Assembly (NCBI GenBank): GCA_020631895.1
Contig: JACKGR010000004.1
Coordinates: 26,605 to 90,604, forward strand
Length of the DNA: 64,000 bases
Direction: 5' to 3'
Origin: Candidatus Nomurabacteria bacterium
GTDB lineage: Bacteria > Patescibacteriota > Saccharimonadia > Saccharimonadales > UBA7683
Positions 7,819 through 16,560 of the stretch are shown one piece after another (positions within the stretch are counted from its first letter, which is position 1; the number at the start of each line of letters is the position of its first letter). A model generated the notes under the pieces. It worked only from the letters and a program-made list of their open reading frames with translations. It was not told the origin of the DNA and ran no database searches. The position numbers and the translations under genes were made by a program.

Positions 7819-10416
7819 CTAGTGTTTCTTTTTTCGATTCTGACGTTGCTTTTTGCGAGTCTTTTTAATTGTTGTCTTCTTTTTACTTGTTGGAACACTG
7901 ACTCGTTTGACTACAGTACCTTCAAAATCCTCTGCGCTAGAAGCCACTCCGGTGGTAATTTGGTTAGCGTTATCGGTTGCGGCTTGGGCGGCTTTTGTAA
8001 GTTCAGTCTCAATCGCTCGATTAATCTGGTGTGGTTGTAAGTGGTTAAGGCCTCGTACAACCTCGTTTCTCAGCGTCTGTTGCATGGTCTCAAATAGTGC
8101 CTGACCCTCACGTCGATACTCGACAAGCGGATCTTTTTGGCCAATTGATCTCCAGCCAATTCCGTTTCTTAAATGATCCATGTTCTCAAGGTGCTGCATC
8201 CAAAGTTGATCAAGAACCTGCATAACAGCCTCTCGCTCAATCTGACGCATAATGTCCGCACCAAGCGCACTCTCTCTATCTACGTATAGTTCGTAGGCAA
8301 ACTCTTTAAATTTAGCTACTCGAGTTTTTTGATCTTCGGTCTTTTTAAGTTCCTTGAGTTGCTTCTCACTAAATGGGAATACAGTCTCTAACTCACGATA
8401 AAATTCTTTTTGATCAAGCGGTACTACACTAGCCCAGGTTTCAGCCTCTTGCTCAACCATTTGTTTAATCTGCTTACTGATATCTTCGGCCATTAAGGCT
8501 CGGCGTCTAATAGTGTAGACGGCTTTACGATGACGGTTCATGACATCGTCGTACTGAACTACATTCTTACGGGTGTCATAGTTATAGCCTTCAACCTTCT
8601 TTTGAGCGTTCTCTAAAGTTCGGCTAACAGCTCTATTCTCAATCGCTTGATCTTCAGCGACTCCAAGACGCTCCATCAGTGAGGCTATTCTCTCGCCACC
8701 AAAGATTCTCATAAGATCGTCCTCACAACTAACGTAGAACTGTGTCATTCCAGGATCACCCTGACGTCCACATCGTCCTCTTAGCTGGTTATCGATTCGT
8801 CTTGACTCATGTCTCTCTGATCCAAGAACCACCAAGCCACCTAGCTCTTTGACGCCTTCACCAAGTACGATATCCGTACCACGACCAGCAATGTTAGTTG
8901 CTAGAGTTACCGCACCTTTTTGACCGGCTTTAGCCACAATCGACGCTTCGCCCTCGTTGTTTTTTGCATTTAATACTTGATGAGGCACCTTTGCTTCGGT
9001 TAGTAACTCTGAAAGTCGCTCGTTATTTTCAATTGACACAGTACCAATCAAGACTGGCTGACCTTTTTTATTTAGGGTTTTAACCTCGCTAATTAAAGCC
9101 TTAAACTTCCCGGCTTCGGTTTTATATATTCGATCAATTCTATCTTCACGAGCTATTTTACGGTTTGACGGAATCTCAATAACATCGATTCCATAAATCT
9201 GGTTGAATTCCTCGGCCTCAGTAGTTGCGGTACCGGTCATACCTGAGAGTTTGTCGTATAATCTAAAGTAGTTTTGAAAGCTAATCGTAGCAAGAGTCAT
9301 GCTCTCCTCTTGAATCTCAACACCTTCTTTGGCTTCAATAGCTTGATGTAGCCCCTCATTATAACGACGGCCATGCATCAATCGACCGGTAAATTCATCA
9401 ACTATGATAATCTCTCCATCGTTGGATACTACGTATTCTTTATCACGATGGAACAATGTCTCGGCTTTAAGTGCTTGATCCATATGGTAGATTAATCTTA
9501 TGTGATCAGCATCATACAGGTTGTCTACTTTCAGTAATTTCTGGACCTTTTCAACACCCGTGTCATTTAACGCAACGCTACGCCTTTTCTCGTCAAGCTC
9601 ATAATCCTCGGGAACTAGCTGGCGAGCTATATCAGCAAACATTGAGTATCCTGCTCCGCTAGCACTTGATGGTGCTGAAATAATCAAAGGAGTTCTAGCC
9701 TCGTCAATCAAAATTGAATCTACCTCATCAACTATTGCAAAATTAAGCTCTCGCTGGCGTAGGTTCTCTACGGTATTAACCATATTGTCGCGTAGATAAT
9801 CAAAGCCAAACTCGTTGTTTGTACCATAAGTTATATCAGCGGCGTAAGCTTCTTTTCTTGTACATGGCTTCAGCTTCTTCATTCTTTTATCGTCATGGTG
9901 AGAGTTGTCATAGTTTGGGTCAAAGATAAATGAGTTCTCGGCAATAATCACACCCGTGCTCATTCCAAGCGCATGATAAACCTCGGCCATCCAACCAGCA
10001 TCACGCTGTGCAAGATAATCGTTGACAGTAACAACGTGTGCACCTTTACCACTCAGGGCATTAAGATATACCGGTAAGGTTGCAACCAAAGTTTTACCTT
10101 CACCTGTCTTCATCTCTGCCACATTGCCTTCGTGTAACGCCATTCCACCTATAAGCTGCACGTCAAAATGACGCATTCCTAATGTTCTTTTCGACACCTC
10201 TCTAACTACAGCAAATGCATGAGGTAAAATATCATCTAATGTCTTTTTATCTTTGAGTTGCTGACGGAAAACTTCTGTCTGCTTTTTTAAGGTTGGTAGC
10301 GACATCTTCTCGTATACAGTTTCGAGCTCATTAATTGGAGCAACCTTTTTGCGAAGCCTTTTAACGGTCTTTGCTTGTGGGTCACCAAAAATTTTGTTCA
10401 GCACTCTAGTCTTCAT
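7819..10416 (-). CDS. secA: Preprotein translocase ATPase SecA
   Basis: Motor ATPase that drives proteins through SecYEG. The 865 residues contain the nucleotide site EMKTGEGKTLVATLP (about residues 100-114), the DEVD box (IVDEVDSILIDEARTP), the LRGRCGRQGDPG helicase motif VI region and the scaffold and wing domains. The C-terminus is a Lys/Arg-rich tail and lacks the Cys-containing zinc tail of E. coli SecA. Translation starts at an ATG with GAGGG about 11 bases upstream, so unlike many neighbours it has a real 5' leader. Downstream (minus direction) lies the M16 operon with its own promoter. Confidence 0.98.
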   Translation of the reverse strand: MKTRVLNKIFGDPQAKTVKRLRKKVAPINELETVYEKMSLPTLKKQTEVFRQQLKDKKTLDDILPHAFAVVREVSKRTLGMRHFDVQLIGGMALHEGNVAEMKTGEGKTLVATLPVYLNALSGKGAHVVTVNDYLAQRDAGWMAEVYHALGMSTGVIIAENSFIFDPNYDNSHHDDKRMKKLKPCTRKEAYAADITYGTNNEFGFDYLRDNMVNTVENLRQRELNFAIVDEVDSILIDEARTPLIISAPSSASGAGYSMFADIARQLVPEDYELDEKRRSVALNDTGVEKVQKLLKVDNLYDADHIRLIYHMDQALKAETLFHRDKEYVVSNDGEIIIVDEFTGRLMHGRRYNEGLHQAIEAKEGVEIQEESMTLATISFQNYFRLYDKLSGMTGTATTEAEEFNQIYGIDVIEIPSNRKIAREDRIDRIYKTEAGKFKALISEVKTLNKKGQPVLIGTVSIENNERLSELLTEAKVPHQVLNAKNNEGEASIVAKAGQKGAVTLATNIAGRGTDIVLGEGVKELGGLVVLGSERHESRRIDNQLRGRCGRQGDPGMTQFYVSCEDDLMRIFGGERIASLMERLGVAEDQAIENRAVSRTLENAQKKVEGYNYDTRKNVVQYDDVMNRHRKAVYTIRRRALMAEDISKQIKQMVEQEAETWASVVPLDQKEFYRELETVFPFSEKQLKELKKTEDQKTRVAKFKEFAYELYVDRESALGADIMRQIEREAVMQVLDQLWMQHLENMDHLRNGIGWRSIGQKDPLVEYRREGQALFETMQQTLRNEVVRGLNHLQPHQINRAIETELTKAAQAATDNANQITTGVASSAEDFEGTVVKRVSVPTSKKKTTIKKTRKKQRQNRKKKH

Positions 10417-10709
10417 TTAATAATCATCCCTCTTTTTACAAATTCAGAAATACCCTCCTAGTATATCGTAGAAGGGTATTATTTTATACTGAATTTAAGC
10501 AAAATCATTGGCTCATCAGGATGGATCTTGGGTGATTCAGAAGTTATTTTATCAGAGTAAAACATAGCCGTAGCTACGTTGAGCGAAGAAAAATAATTTC
10601 TGGACATCCGAATACATTTTGGGAGTTGATGATTTTTGTGTAATTTCAGTATTGACGATTTCGCTGCCATTACAGCTCATCAGCTTAGCTATTACTCTAA
10701 GAATCGTCT
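10417..10709. other. Intergenic region upstream of secA
   Basis: Holds a secA leader with an 8-bp inverted repeat AATACCCT (10449-10456) / AGGGTATT (10473-10480), whose loop carries a minus-strand TATACT (10460-10465). The rest is AT-rich with no gene I can support. A 63-codon minus frame (10479-10670) has no ribosome site and no recognisable features. Confidence 0.4.
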
Positions 10710-10740
10710 GAGAGGTGCGCCCCGAAGGGCGCTCACTCTC
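10710..10740 (-). terminator. GC-rich hairpin downstream of the SPFH gene
   Basis: GCGCCC (10717-10722) and GGGCGC (10727-10732) form a perfect stem closed by a CGAA loop (TTCG on the minus strand), extended by GAGAG/CTCTC. It lies about 120 bases past the SPFH stop and has no T-run, as is common in high-GC Actinobacteria. It probably travelled with the gene. Confidence 0.55.
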
Positions 10741-10856
10741 AGTGAAGATTTTAATGGCGTCTTCCCGCCAACTGTTTTCCTCTGCGAGCACAGTAGGTGC
10801 GCTCACTTCATAGGATGACTCTACAGCCAGAGTTCCTCTACCCGAGAAGGGTGTTG

Positions 10857-11795
10857 CTATCCGTTTCCGGAGTTCGCGGACGGAACCACGATCGCGGACT
10901 GCGACCCAGGCCAGCAGGTGAAGCCCGCAGGCACCGGCTGACGTGCCTCCACCATCTCGGCCAGGGTGTCGAAGCACCGACTGACCAGGACGTTGGGGGC
11001 GTTGCTGACGCTGTCCGAGAGCTCGTTGTTGGCTCGCGCCTGCGCCTCCGCCGTCAGCTCACGCTGTTCGGCGATGCGAGTGTTGGCGATCTCCGCCTGG
11101 TACTCGTTGAGGCGCCTCTGCGTGTTGTCGTCGTAGCGGATGAGGGGGATCGTGATGCTCAGCACATCGATCCGACCGGCGACCCGCTCACGCATGTCCG
11201 TGAGCACATCGTCCGAGAGGTCCCCCAGATTGGCGAGGCCCTCGGCGTTCTCCGAACTCACCGCGTCGAGCGGGTTGAACTCGCCCAGCACGGTGTTGAG
11301 GGCGGCGTTGAACTCCCTTGTCACTACCGAGTCACGGATCCTGTCCATGTCCCGGTAGTCGCGGTACAGCTCATCGCCCTCGCCTTCGGCGATCCGCCAA
11401 CGGATCGTGTTGTCCACGCAGGCGGTCGACTGGTTGCCGATCCGGATGTCCGTGCACCTACCGTCGAGCTCACCACCACCTTCGTCGGCGTAGGTGTCGG
11501 TCTGGATGCTCGCATCGAGCTCCGGGACCTTCTCCCACGGCCACTTGAGGTGGATGCCGTTGCTCAGCGTGTCGGTGGGCCGGCCGAAGCTGGTCACCAC
11601 GCCGATACGACGAGTCCCGACAACCGTGAGGCTGCTGAGAACGAGGAAGACGATGGCAAACGCCACCGCAACACCAGCGACGAACTTGGCGGTGCTGGCG
11701 CCATCATCCGTCTTGGCAACCTTCTTGCAGATCAGCGCCACGATCACGACCAGGATGGCCAAGATCATGAACACGAAAAACCATGGAAGGGGCAT
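10857..11795 (-). CDS. SPFH/prohibitin-like membrane protein, probably horizontally acquired
   Basis: An intact 312-residue protein with two N-terminal membrane segments (about 4-24 and 36-60), an SPFH domain (IGVVTSFGRPTDTLSNG and the WPWEKV segment follow) and a C-terminal helical part (LNEYQAEIANTRIAEQ...). SPFH proteins form membrane-associated oligomers; the local role is unknown. The gene is about 60-65 % GC in lines I counted against about 40 % around it, and uses GC-ending codons (GCC, CTC, ACG) unlike its neighbours. It has its own strong ribosome site (AAGGAGG) 5 bases before the ATG. Similar proteins occur in Actinobacteria and in actinophages, so the source may be the host or a phage. 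Its neighbours are unrelated core genes. Confidence 0.88.
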   Translation of the reverse strand: MPLPWFFVFMILAILVVIVALICKKVAKTDDGASTAKFVAGVAVAFAIVFLVLSSLTVVGTRRIGVVTSFGRPTDTLSNGIHLKWPWEKVPELDASIQTDTYADEGGGELDGRCTDIRIGNQSTACVDNTIRWRIAEGEGDELYRDYRDMDRIRDSVVTREFNAALNTVLGEFNPLDAVSSENAEGLANLGDLSDDVLTDMRERVAGRIDVLSITIPLIRYDDNTQRRLNEYQAEIANTRIAEQRELTAEAQARANNELSDSVSNAPNVLVSRCFDTLAEMVEARQPVPAGFTCWPGSQSAIVVPSANSGNG

Positions 11796-12358
11796 CGCCC
11801 CTCCTTTCTGTCGGGCTCCTCAAACTTCAAGGAACATTGGATACTCCAAACCTTCACAGGAATGGCTGTAATATATTAACATATTTTTTTTAAATAATCA
11901 ATATTATTACTTAGTTTATATCCTTTCTACTCGGGATGTGAATGTACGTGGTTTTAACGCGCCATGCGAGGTTTCGTCACAAAGTGACAGCTCCTCAGCC
12001 CGGTTGGATTAGATCCTCCCGTAACTATTTATTGGCACAGCAAATAGAACAGATACAGGAGTATCTTTTGGCACACGAAAAATAATAATTAGTCACTAAT
12101 AATTAAAAACAGTTTAGTTGTATAAATACTGAAAGTTACCGAGTAATAAAAAGACTGGGCAGAGCTTGTATACAGATCTGTTAATAGATAAATTGTGTGT
12201 TATAAAGCAAAGTTAAACCACGAGCTTCTGTATCCTCTACAGTTAGCTCTAAACGCGTTCTAACTCCGTTTGACAACTATTTTTTTCTGAAATGTGCGTG
12301 CAATTTATTCAAATGCACTAAAGACATTATAGGTCATTTGGGTAATATTGTCAATAGA
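11796..12358. other. AT-rich gene-poor gap with one foldable element
   Basis: No supported gene. The part next to the SPFH gene (to about 11830) still has the GC-rich composition of the island. The rest is AT-rich. A foldable stretch lies at 11932-12021 and is listed separately. Confidence 0.4.
11932..12021. ncRNA. Possible structured RNA of unknown type
   Basis: A closing stem CGGGA (11932-11936) / TCCCG (12017-12021) encloses a bipartite hairpin, GAGG (11968-11971) / CCTC (11993-11996) with inner GTCAC (11976-11980) / GTGAC (11984-11988), plus a small GGAT-TAG-ATCC hairpin (12006-12016). The strand is unknown because stems read both ways. It matches no riboswitch or RNA family that I recognise. 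It sits downstream of the hibernation-factor gene in an otherwise AT-rich gap. Confidence 0.3.
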
Positions 12359-12736
12359 CTATATTGCATCTTGTCGGGGCTTACGCCGTAAAAACTTACG
12401 CAAACGACCGTGCCTATCCTGATGGTCTCCGCCATGTGTGGCTTTATATTTGTTAAGTTGATTCTTGAGCTTCTTCTCAACAATATCTACTGCAGCAAAC
12501 ATATTAACAGTTGAATCTTTGGCTGTGATCATTTGTTCTGGCAAATGCATAATCACCTCGCATTGATTACGATCAGACTTAGTTTTGAGCTCCTGAAGCA
12601 CAACTTCAACTTTAATACTCTTACGAGCATGACGTGGAACAAATCGATCGAGGCGTCCTATTTTTTTACGAATATACTTTTTAATATCGGCTTTTGTCTC
12701 GTAGTGGATACCTGTTATATCGATTTGTGTAATCAT
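12359..12736 (-). CDS. hpf: Ribosome hibernation promoting factor, short form
   Basis: A 125-residue member of the HPF/YfiA/RaiA family, which binds the 30S decoding region in stationary or stressed cells. The N-terminal beta-alpha fold (ITGIHYETKADIKKYIRKKIGRLDRF) and the second-half helix AAVDIVEKKLKNQLNKYK are typical. The C-terminal dimerisation domain of the long form is absent. It has a real leader: TATAAT (12764-12769) and an AAGGAG site upstream of the ATG. It is a single-gene unit. Confidence 0.93.
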   Translation of the reverse strand: MITQIDITGIHYETKADIKKYIRKKIGRLDRFVPRHARKSIKVEVVLQELKTKSDRNQCEVIMHLPEQMITAKDSTVNMFAAVDIVEKKLKNQLNKYKATHGGDHQDRHGRLRKFLRRKPRQDAI

Positions 12737-12763
12737 TGGTGCTCCTTTTTATGTGGTACTTCT

Positions 12764-12769
12764 ATTATA
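12764..12769 (-). promoter_or_regulatory. -10 element of hpf
   Basis: TATAAT on the minus strand about 27 bases before the ATG, leaving room for the AAGGAG ribosome site; this contrasts with the leaderless neighbours. Confidence 0.5.
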
Positions 12770-12790
12770 CCGCACAAGCACAACTACAAA

Positions 12791-14089
12791 CTAGATTTTT
12801 TCTTTGCCACCCATGAAAGGTCGGAGAACTTTTGGAACCAAAATTGAACCGTCTTCTTGCTGATAGTTCTCTGCAATAGCTTTTAGAATTCTACCGAGGG
12901 CAAAAGCAGTTGCGTCATTAGTATGCACAAATTCAAGCTCTCCATTAGATCTTTTAACCTTTGTCTTTAGACTTCGTGCCTGATAATCGGTCATGTAATC
13001 TGCGGTGTGAGTCTCTCGATATTCACCCTGTGCTGGCATCCAAGTATTGATATCGACTCCTTGGGCATTAGGCTTACCGATATCTGCTGTGCATTTTTGA
13101 ATCAGCTGATATGGTAGCTCAAGTTGCTGAACTAAGTATTCTTGAATAGCAACTAGTAGTTTGTGCTCTTCTAGACCGGTGTCTGATGTACTAAAAACTT
13201 CCATCTCAATCTTATCAAACTGGTGCATTCTAAAAATTCCTTCGGTGTCTTTTCCATACGAACCTGCCTCACGACGGAAAGATGTTGCATAAGCAATGTA
13301 TCGTATTGGCAGTTGAGATTCATCGAGTGTCTCGTTCATATACATTGTGCACATGCTGTGTTCTGCACTAGCATTCATCCAAAGCTCATCTTGAGAAAGC
13401 TTGTAAGTTACCTCCTCGGCATCTAATCTGCCTGATGCTTCATAAGGTTCGGTCTTGACCATTGCTGGAGGCAAAACTGGAACAAACGGCTTGGCTTTTA
13501 AGTTTAGGCCCTGGTCATCGATAATCTTCTGAATTATTTTCTCATCAGAAAGCGTCTGCAAAACAAACTGAATAATTGCAAATTGCATCTGTACTAACTC
13601 ACCCTTGATGTAGGCAAAACGTGCACCAGCAACCTTAGCGGCTCGTTCTTTATCTATGCTGTCGTTAAGTTGACCCAGCTCAGCATCGCTCTTTGGTTTA
13701 AATTCGAACTTTGGTACTTCACCGACTGTTTTTTGAACGACATTGTCGTCTTCCGATGATCCAACAGGTACAAAATCTAACGGTACGTTTGGCACTCTTC
13801 TAAGTATGCTCTGATATTCATGTTCAGTTGGCTCTAAGGCGGCTTCGAGCTCACTTAACGATTCTTTTATTCTCTTACCTTCGGCAATCAGCTCGGGGCT
13901 TGGCTGGCCGTTTTTCATTTGGGCAGCAGTTTCGTTTCGGGCTTTTCTAAGTTTTTCGATATCTTGAAGAGACTCTCTACGTTTGTGGTCGAGTTCAAGA
14001 AGTTTATCTATATCAATAGCGATATTTTTATGCTTTGCTGCTTGCTTTACGGCCTCAGCATTATCTCTTATAAACTGAATATCAATCAT
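12791..14089 (-). CDS. serS: Seryl-tRNA synthetase
   Basis: Charges tRNA-Ser. At 432 residues it has the N-terminal tRNA-binding coiled coil (about 27-105) and the class II core, with motif 2 (FRREAGSYGKDTEGIFRMHQF) and motif 3 (AFALGRILKAIAENYQ...GGKEKI at the end). The ATG lies 7 bases after TATACT (14097-14102), so a leaderless mRNA is likely. It is separated from the upstream cluster by a strong terminator at 14131-14156. Confidence 0.97.
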   Translation of the reverse strand: MIDIQFIRDNAEAVKQAAKHKNIAIDIDKLLELDHKRRESLQDIEKLRKARNETAAQMKNGQPSPELIAEGKRIKESLSELEAALEPTEHEYQSILRRVPNVPLDFVPVGSSEDDNVVQKTVGEVPKFEFKPKSDAELGQLNDSIDKERAAKVAGARFAYIKGELVQMQFAIIQFVLQTLSDEKIIQKIIDDQGLNLKAKPFVPVLPPAMVKTEPYEASGRLDAEEVTYKLSQDELWMNASAEHSMCTMYMNETLDESQLPIRYIAYATSFRREAGSYGKDTEGIFRMHQFDKIEMEVFSTSDTGLEEHKLLVAIQEYLVQQLELPYQLIQKCTADIGKPNAQGVDINTWMPAQGEYRETHTADYMTDYQARSLKTKVKRSNGELEFVHTNDATAFALGRILKAIAENYQQEDGSILVPKVLRPFMGGKEKI

Positions 14090-14096
14090 GCCAACT

Positions 14097-14102
14097 AGTA
14101 TA
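14097..14102 (-). promoter_or_regulatory. -10 element of serS
   Basis: TATACT on the minus strand, 7 bases before the ATG. Confidence 0.5.
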
Positions 14103-14126
14103 CCGTATTATCTATCAAATTAGCTT

Positions 14127-14156
14127 AAAAGGGACTGGCTTTTGTTGCCAGTCCCT
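14127..14156 (-). terminator. Terminator after the ABC/lipoprotein-like cluster
   Basis: GGGACTGGC and GCCAGTCCC form a perfect 9-bp stem (14131-14139 / 14147-14155) followed on the minus strand by TTTT. It lies between the stop of the gene at 14227 and serS. Confidence 0.85.
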
Positions 14157-14226
14157 CCCGCTGTTTGTTTTGTTTAGTATACCACTTATGTGAATTCTTC
14201 AAATAGATTGTTGTGCTAAATACACG

Positions 14227-15165
14227 TTAATTTTTGGGTGTACCAATAATTTGTTCAGTAAATTTTTTAACATCCTCAACAGTAGTAAATTCGGTTGGAA
14301 CAAGCAGCTTTTCAGCTGAACTGTCACGCTTACTTTCTGCCGGATCAATACTGTAAATTCCAGACTTTGTTGTAGCAGATACTTTTGTGAATATTCTATT
14401 CTTTTTACTCACCCAAACATCAATTTTCTGGACTTTTGAAGAGTCTAGTTCTGAACATTTGGCACCCATCATCCCCATCATTCCCCCACTACTAACACTA
14501 CTAGATAAATGATAGCTATCCTGATCGTTAACTTTTTCATCAGCCAATTTAATAAAATCCAAATTGTTAGACTTATGCTGAATAAATTGATTGATTAGCT
14601 GAGCTTGCATATCACTAGAGCTATCAAAGTTTGACATGCTACAACTATCTGATCGATCGCTTGATATTTTTATCCATTTATCTTCGAGACTACCCGACAG
14701 TTCTCTTAGATAACTACTATACAACTTAAACTCAGCATTATTAATCTCGGCTTTTTTGATTGAAGACTCTATATCATTCAGTCTTAAATAGTAGTCACCG
14801 TCAGCGCCTACTACATCACCTTTAAGCTCAAGCGGAACCCTAAAAATCGCCAAATCAATTTGCGCCGAGCCCTTATATATACTATCTTTTAACATTCCGT
14901 CGGTATCAATTGCGACAGCAATACTTGTACCAGGTTTGGCCGGAGCAAACTCAATCTTAATTCTTCTAAATCCATCCTGTGATGAAATTAAGCTGTCCGA
15001 ATTTTCAATTGCATCCGATAAAATCTTACTTGGGCGACCATTTTGATAGTTCTGAAAGGCTAAAGCTCCTACACCCACAATCAATACTAAAAGTAGCAAC
15101 GCACCAACAATTAATAGTACATTTTGTCGTCTATTATTTTTTTGAGATTTAGACTTAGGTTTCAT
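14227..15165 (-). CDS. Membrane-anchored protein of unknown function
   Basis: A 312-residue protein with a basic N-terminus, one membrane segment (about residues 15-37) and a long extracytoplasmic region rich in Ser, Asp and beta-strand-like stretches (GDYYLRLNDI, WVSKKNRIFTKVSATT). A Met/Gly patch (GGMMGMMGAKC) sits near residue 235. The fold pattern resembles LppX/LprG or LolA-like substrate-binding proteins, but I cannot assign a family. It is the last gene of an apparent operon with an ABC ATPase and permease (10 bases after the permease stop), so it may deliver or receive the substrate. Confidence 0.7.
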   Translation of the reverse strand: MKPKSKSQKNNRRQNVLLIVGALLLLVLIVGVGALAFQNYQNGRPSKILSDAIENSDSLISSQDGFRRIKIEFAPAKPGTSIAVAIDTDGMLKDSIYKGSAQIDLAIFRVPLELKGDVVGADGDYYLRLNDIESSIKKAEINNAEFKLYSSYLRELSGSLEDKWIKISSDRSDSCSMSNFDSSSDMQAQLINQFIQHKSNNLDFIKLADEKVNDQDSYHLSSSVSSGGMMGMMGAKCSELDSSKVQKIDVWVSKKNRIFTKVSATTKSGIYSIDPAESKRDSSAEKLLVPTEFTTVEDVKKFTEQIIGTPKN

Positions 15166-15174
15166 TGTTTATCT

Positions 15175-16560
15175 TTACTCTGTTCTCAGGGCCTCAATTG
15201 GGTCAAGTTTTGATGCTTTACGAGCCGGCAGTAGACCTGCAAACATAGCAACTATCATCAGTGCGCCCACTAACATAACCATTTGCTCCGGCTTAAATTC
15301 TAATAAGCTCACTCCACTACCAAGCTCCAGCTTCTTATTGATAATCGGGTTAACCAAACTGCCTAGCGCATACCCAAATAAAATGCCCATAGTGCCTCCA
15401 ATAAATCCAATCCACATCGCCTCAAAGATAAATAGCATGTTGATAGATCGTTTTCTCATGCCTAGAGCCTTCATGAGACCAATCTCGCGGGTTCTCTCAA
15501 GCACCGAGATATAAAGTGTGTTAACTATCCCAAATATTGAGGCAACGACGGTTATTACCGAGAATACAACGATTACAATCTGAAGCGTTGAGATAAAATT
15601 GTTGATTAGCTTTTGTAAATCTTTTGAACTTTTTGAGTAATATCCGAGCTTCTCTATTTTAGATTGAGCATCTAAAATTTTCTGCTCGTTTGTGCCGTCT
15701 TTTACACGAACAATTGCAGTTGGGTTACTCCTAAAGTTTGGCTGATTTTTAGTCACAATATCTTGGAGAAACTGTAAATCTGTGTAATCAGCATACAGCG
15801 CAAACTCCGTGCCCGGTTGTTGTGTAGCGGTGTTTGCTCTGACACCGACGACCGTAAATGGTACTTCAGTCAAACCTTTTTGCTGAGATTCAGAAACTGC
15901 TTGGGCTGCATCTGCTGCAGATTTCTGTAACAATGCTTGTACCTCGTCCTGACTAGGAACCGATTGAGCTCTCACTGCAATAATAATCTTTTTTCCGACC
16001 GCATCTTGATTTGAGTTAAAACCAAGCGATTTTACAAATGGCTCCGGCAAAATTACCTGTCGATTATCCTGCTTAACATTCTGATTCCCAGCAACTATGG
16101 ATAGACTTTGTCTTGAGCCGAGTTGTTGAAATGTTGCAATGAACTTGTTTTGCCCTTCTCGGGATACATATTCTGGAGAGACGGTTACAACAGGTGTAAC
16201 TTTTTCGCTAAACTTCTGACTTCGTAATTTCGATATGTCATCTTGAGTCATAAGTTTTACGGTTGTTAAATTGCCACCATTGCCGGCTACCGAACCAAGT
16301 GCGCCCGAATCGTTGTACTCTTTTGGTGAAGATTTGTCCTCATCACCAAACACTGCTTTATCTTTATATACAAATAGCTCGGATGGATCAAAGTTCTCTT
16401 GTAGAATTTTATCTACATAAGACCGTGCACCGTTAGTTGCAGCAAGTGTGATTATTAGAGTAAAACCTCCAATTGCTATTGCTGTAGCTGTTAAGAATGT
16501 GCGCATTTTTGCGCTTCTCAAGCTTCTCCCAGATCTTCTTGTTATATCGCTAAGTTTCAT
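15175..16560 (-). CDS. MacB/FtsX-type ABC transporter permease
   Basis: A 461-residue permease with one N-terminal membrane segment (about 22-44), a large extracytoplasmic domain (about 45-320) and three C-terminal segments, the MacB/LolE topology. The cytoplasmic loop ERTREIGLMKALGMRKRSI is a hallmark of the family. The start overlaps the ATPase stop by four bases, so the two are translated together. Such transporters usually work as mechanical devices moving lipids, peptides or lipoproteins outwards; no substrate can be inferred. Confidence 0.92.
   Translation of the reverse strand: MKLSDITRRSGRSLRSAKMRTFLTATAIAIGGFTLIITLAATNGARSYVDKILQENFDPSELFVYKDKAVFGDEDKSSPKEYNDSGALGSVAGNGGNLTTVKLMTQDDISKLRSQKFSEKVTPVVTVSPEYVSREGQNKFIATFQQLGSRQSLSIVAGNQNVKQDNRQVILPEPFVKSLGFNSNQDAVGKKIIIAVRAQSVPSQDEVQALLQKSAADAAQAVSESQQKGLTEVPFTVVGVRANTATQQPGTEFALYADYTDLQFLQDIVTKNQPNFRSNPTAIVRVKDGTNEQKILDAQSKIEKLGYYSKSSKDLQKLINNFISTLQIVIVVFSVITVVASIFGIVNTLYISVLERTREIGLMKALGMRKRSINMLFIFEAMWIGFIGGTMGILFGYALGSLVNPIINKKLELGSGVSLLEFKPEQMVMLVGALMIVAMFAGLLPARKASKLDPIEALRTE

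Noticed and set aside
10479..10977. Two overlapping minus frames (10479-10670 and 10552-10977)
   Set aside because: No ribosome site, no recognisable domain, and the second overlaps the SPFH gene end in another frame.
10797..11879. A 360-codon plus-strand frame across the GC-rich island
   Set aside because: It is antisense to the SPFH gene; long antisense frames are expected in GC-rich DNA. The minus frame has the SPFH domain, ribosome site and terminator.
11940..12000. Hammerhead ribozyme core (CTGAGGA ... GAAA) on the minus strand
   Set aside because: Spacing of stem II is wrong (a three-base excess) and GAGG pairs better as part of a different hairpin; no cleavage site with stem III was found.
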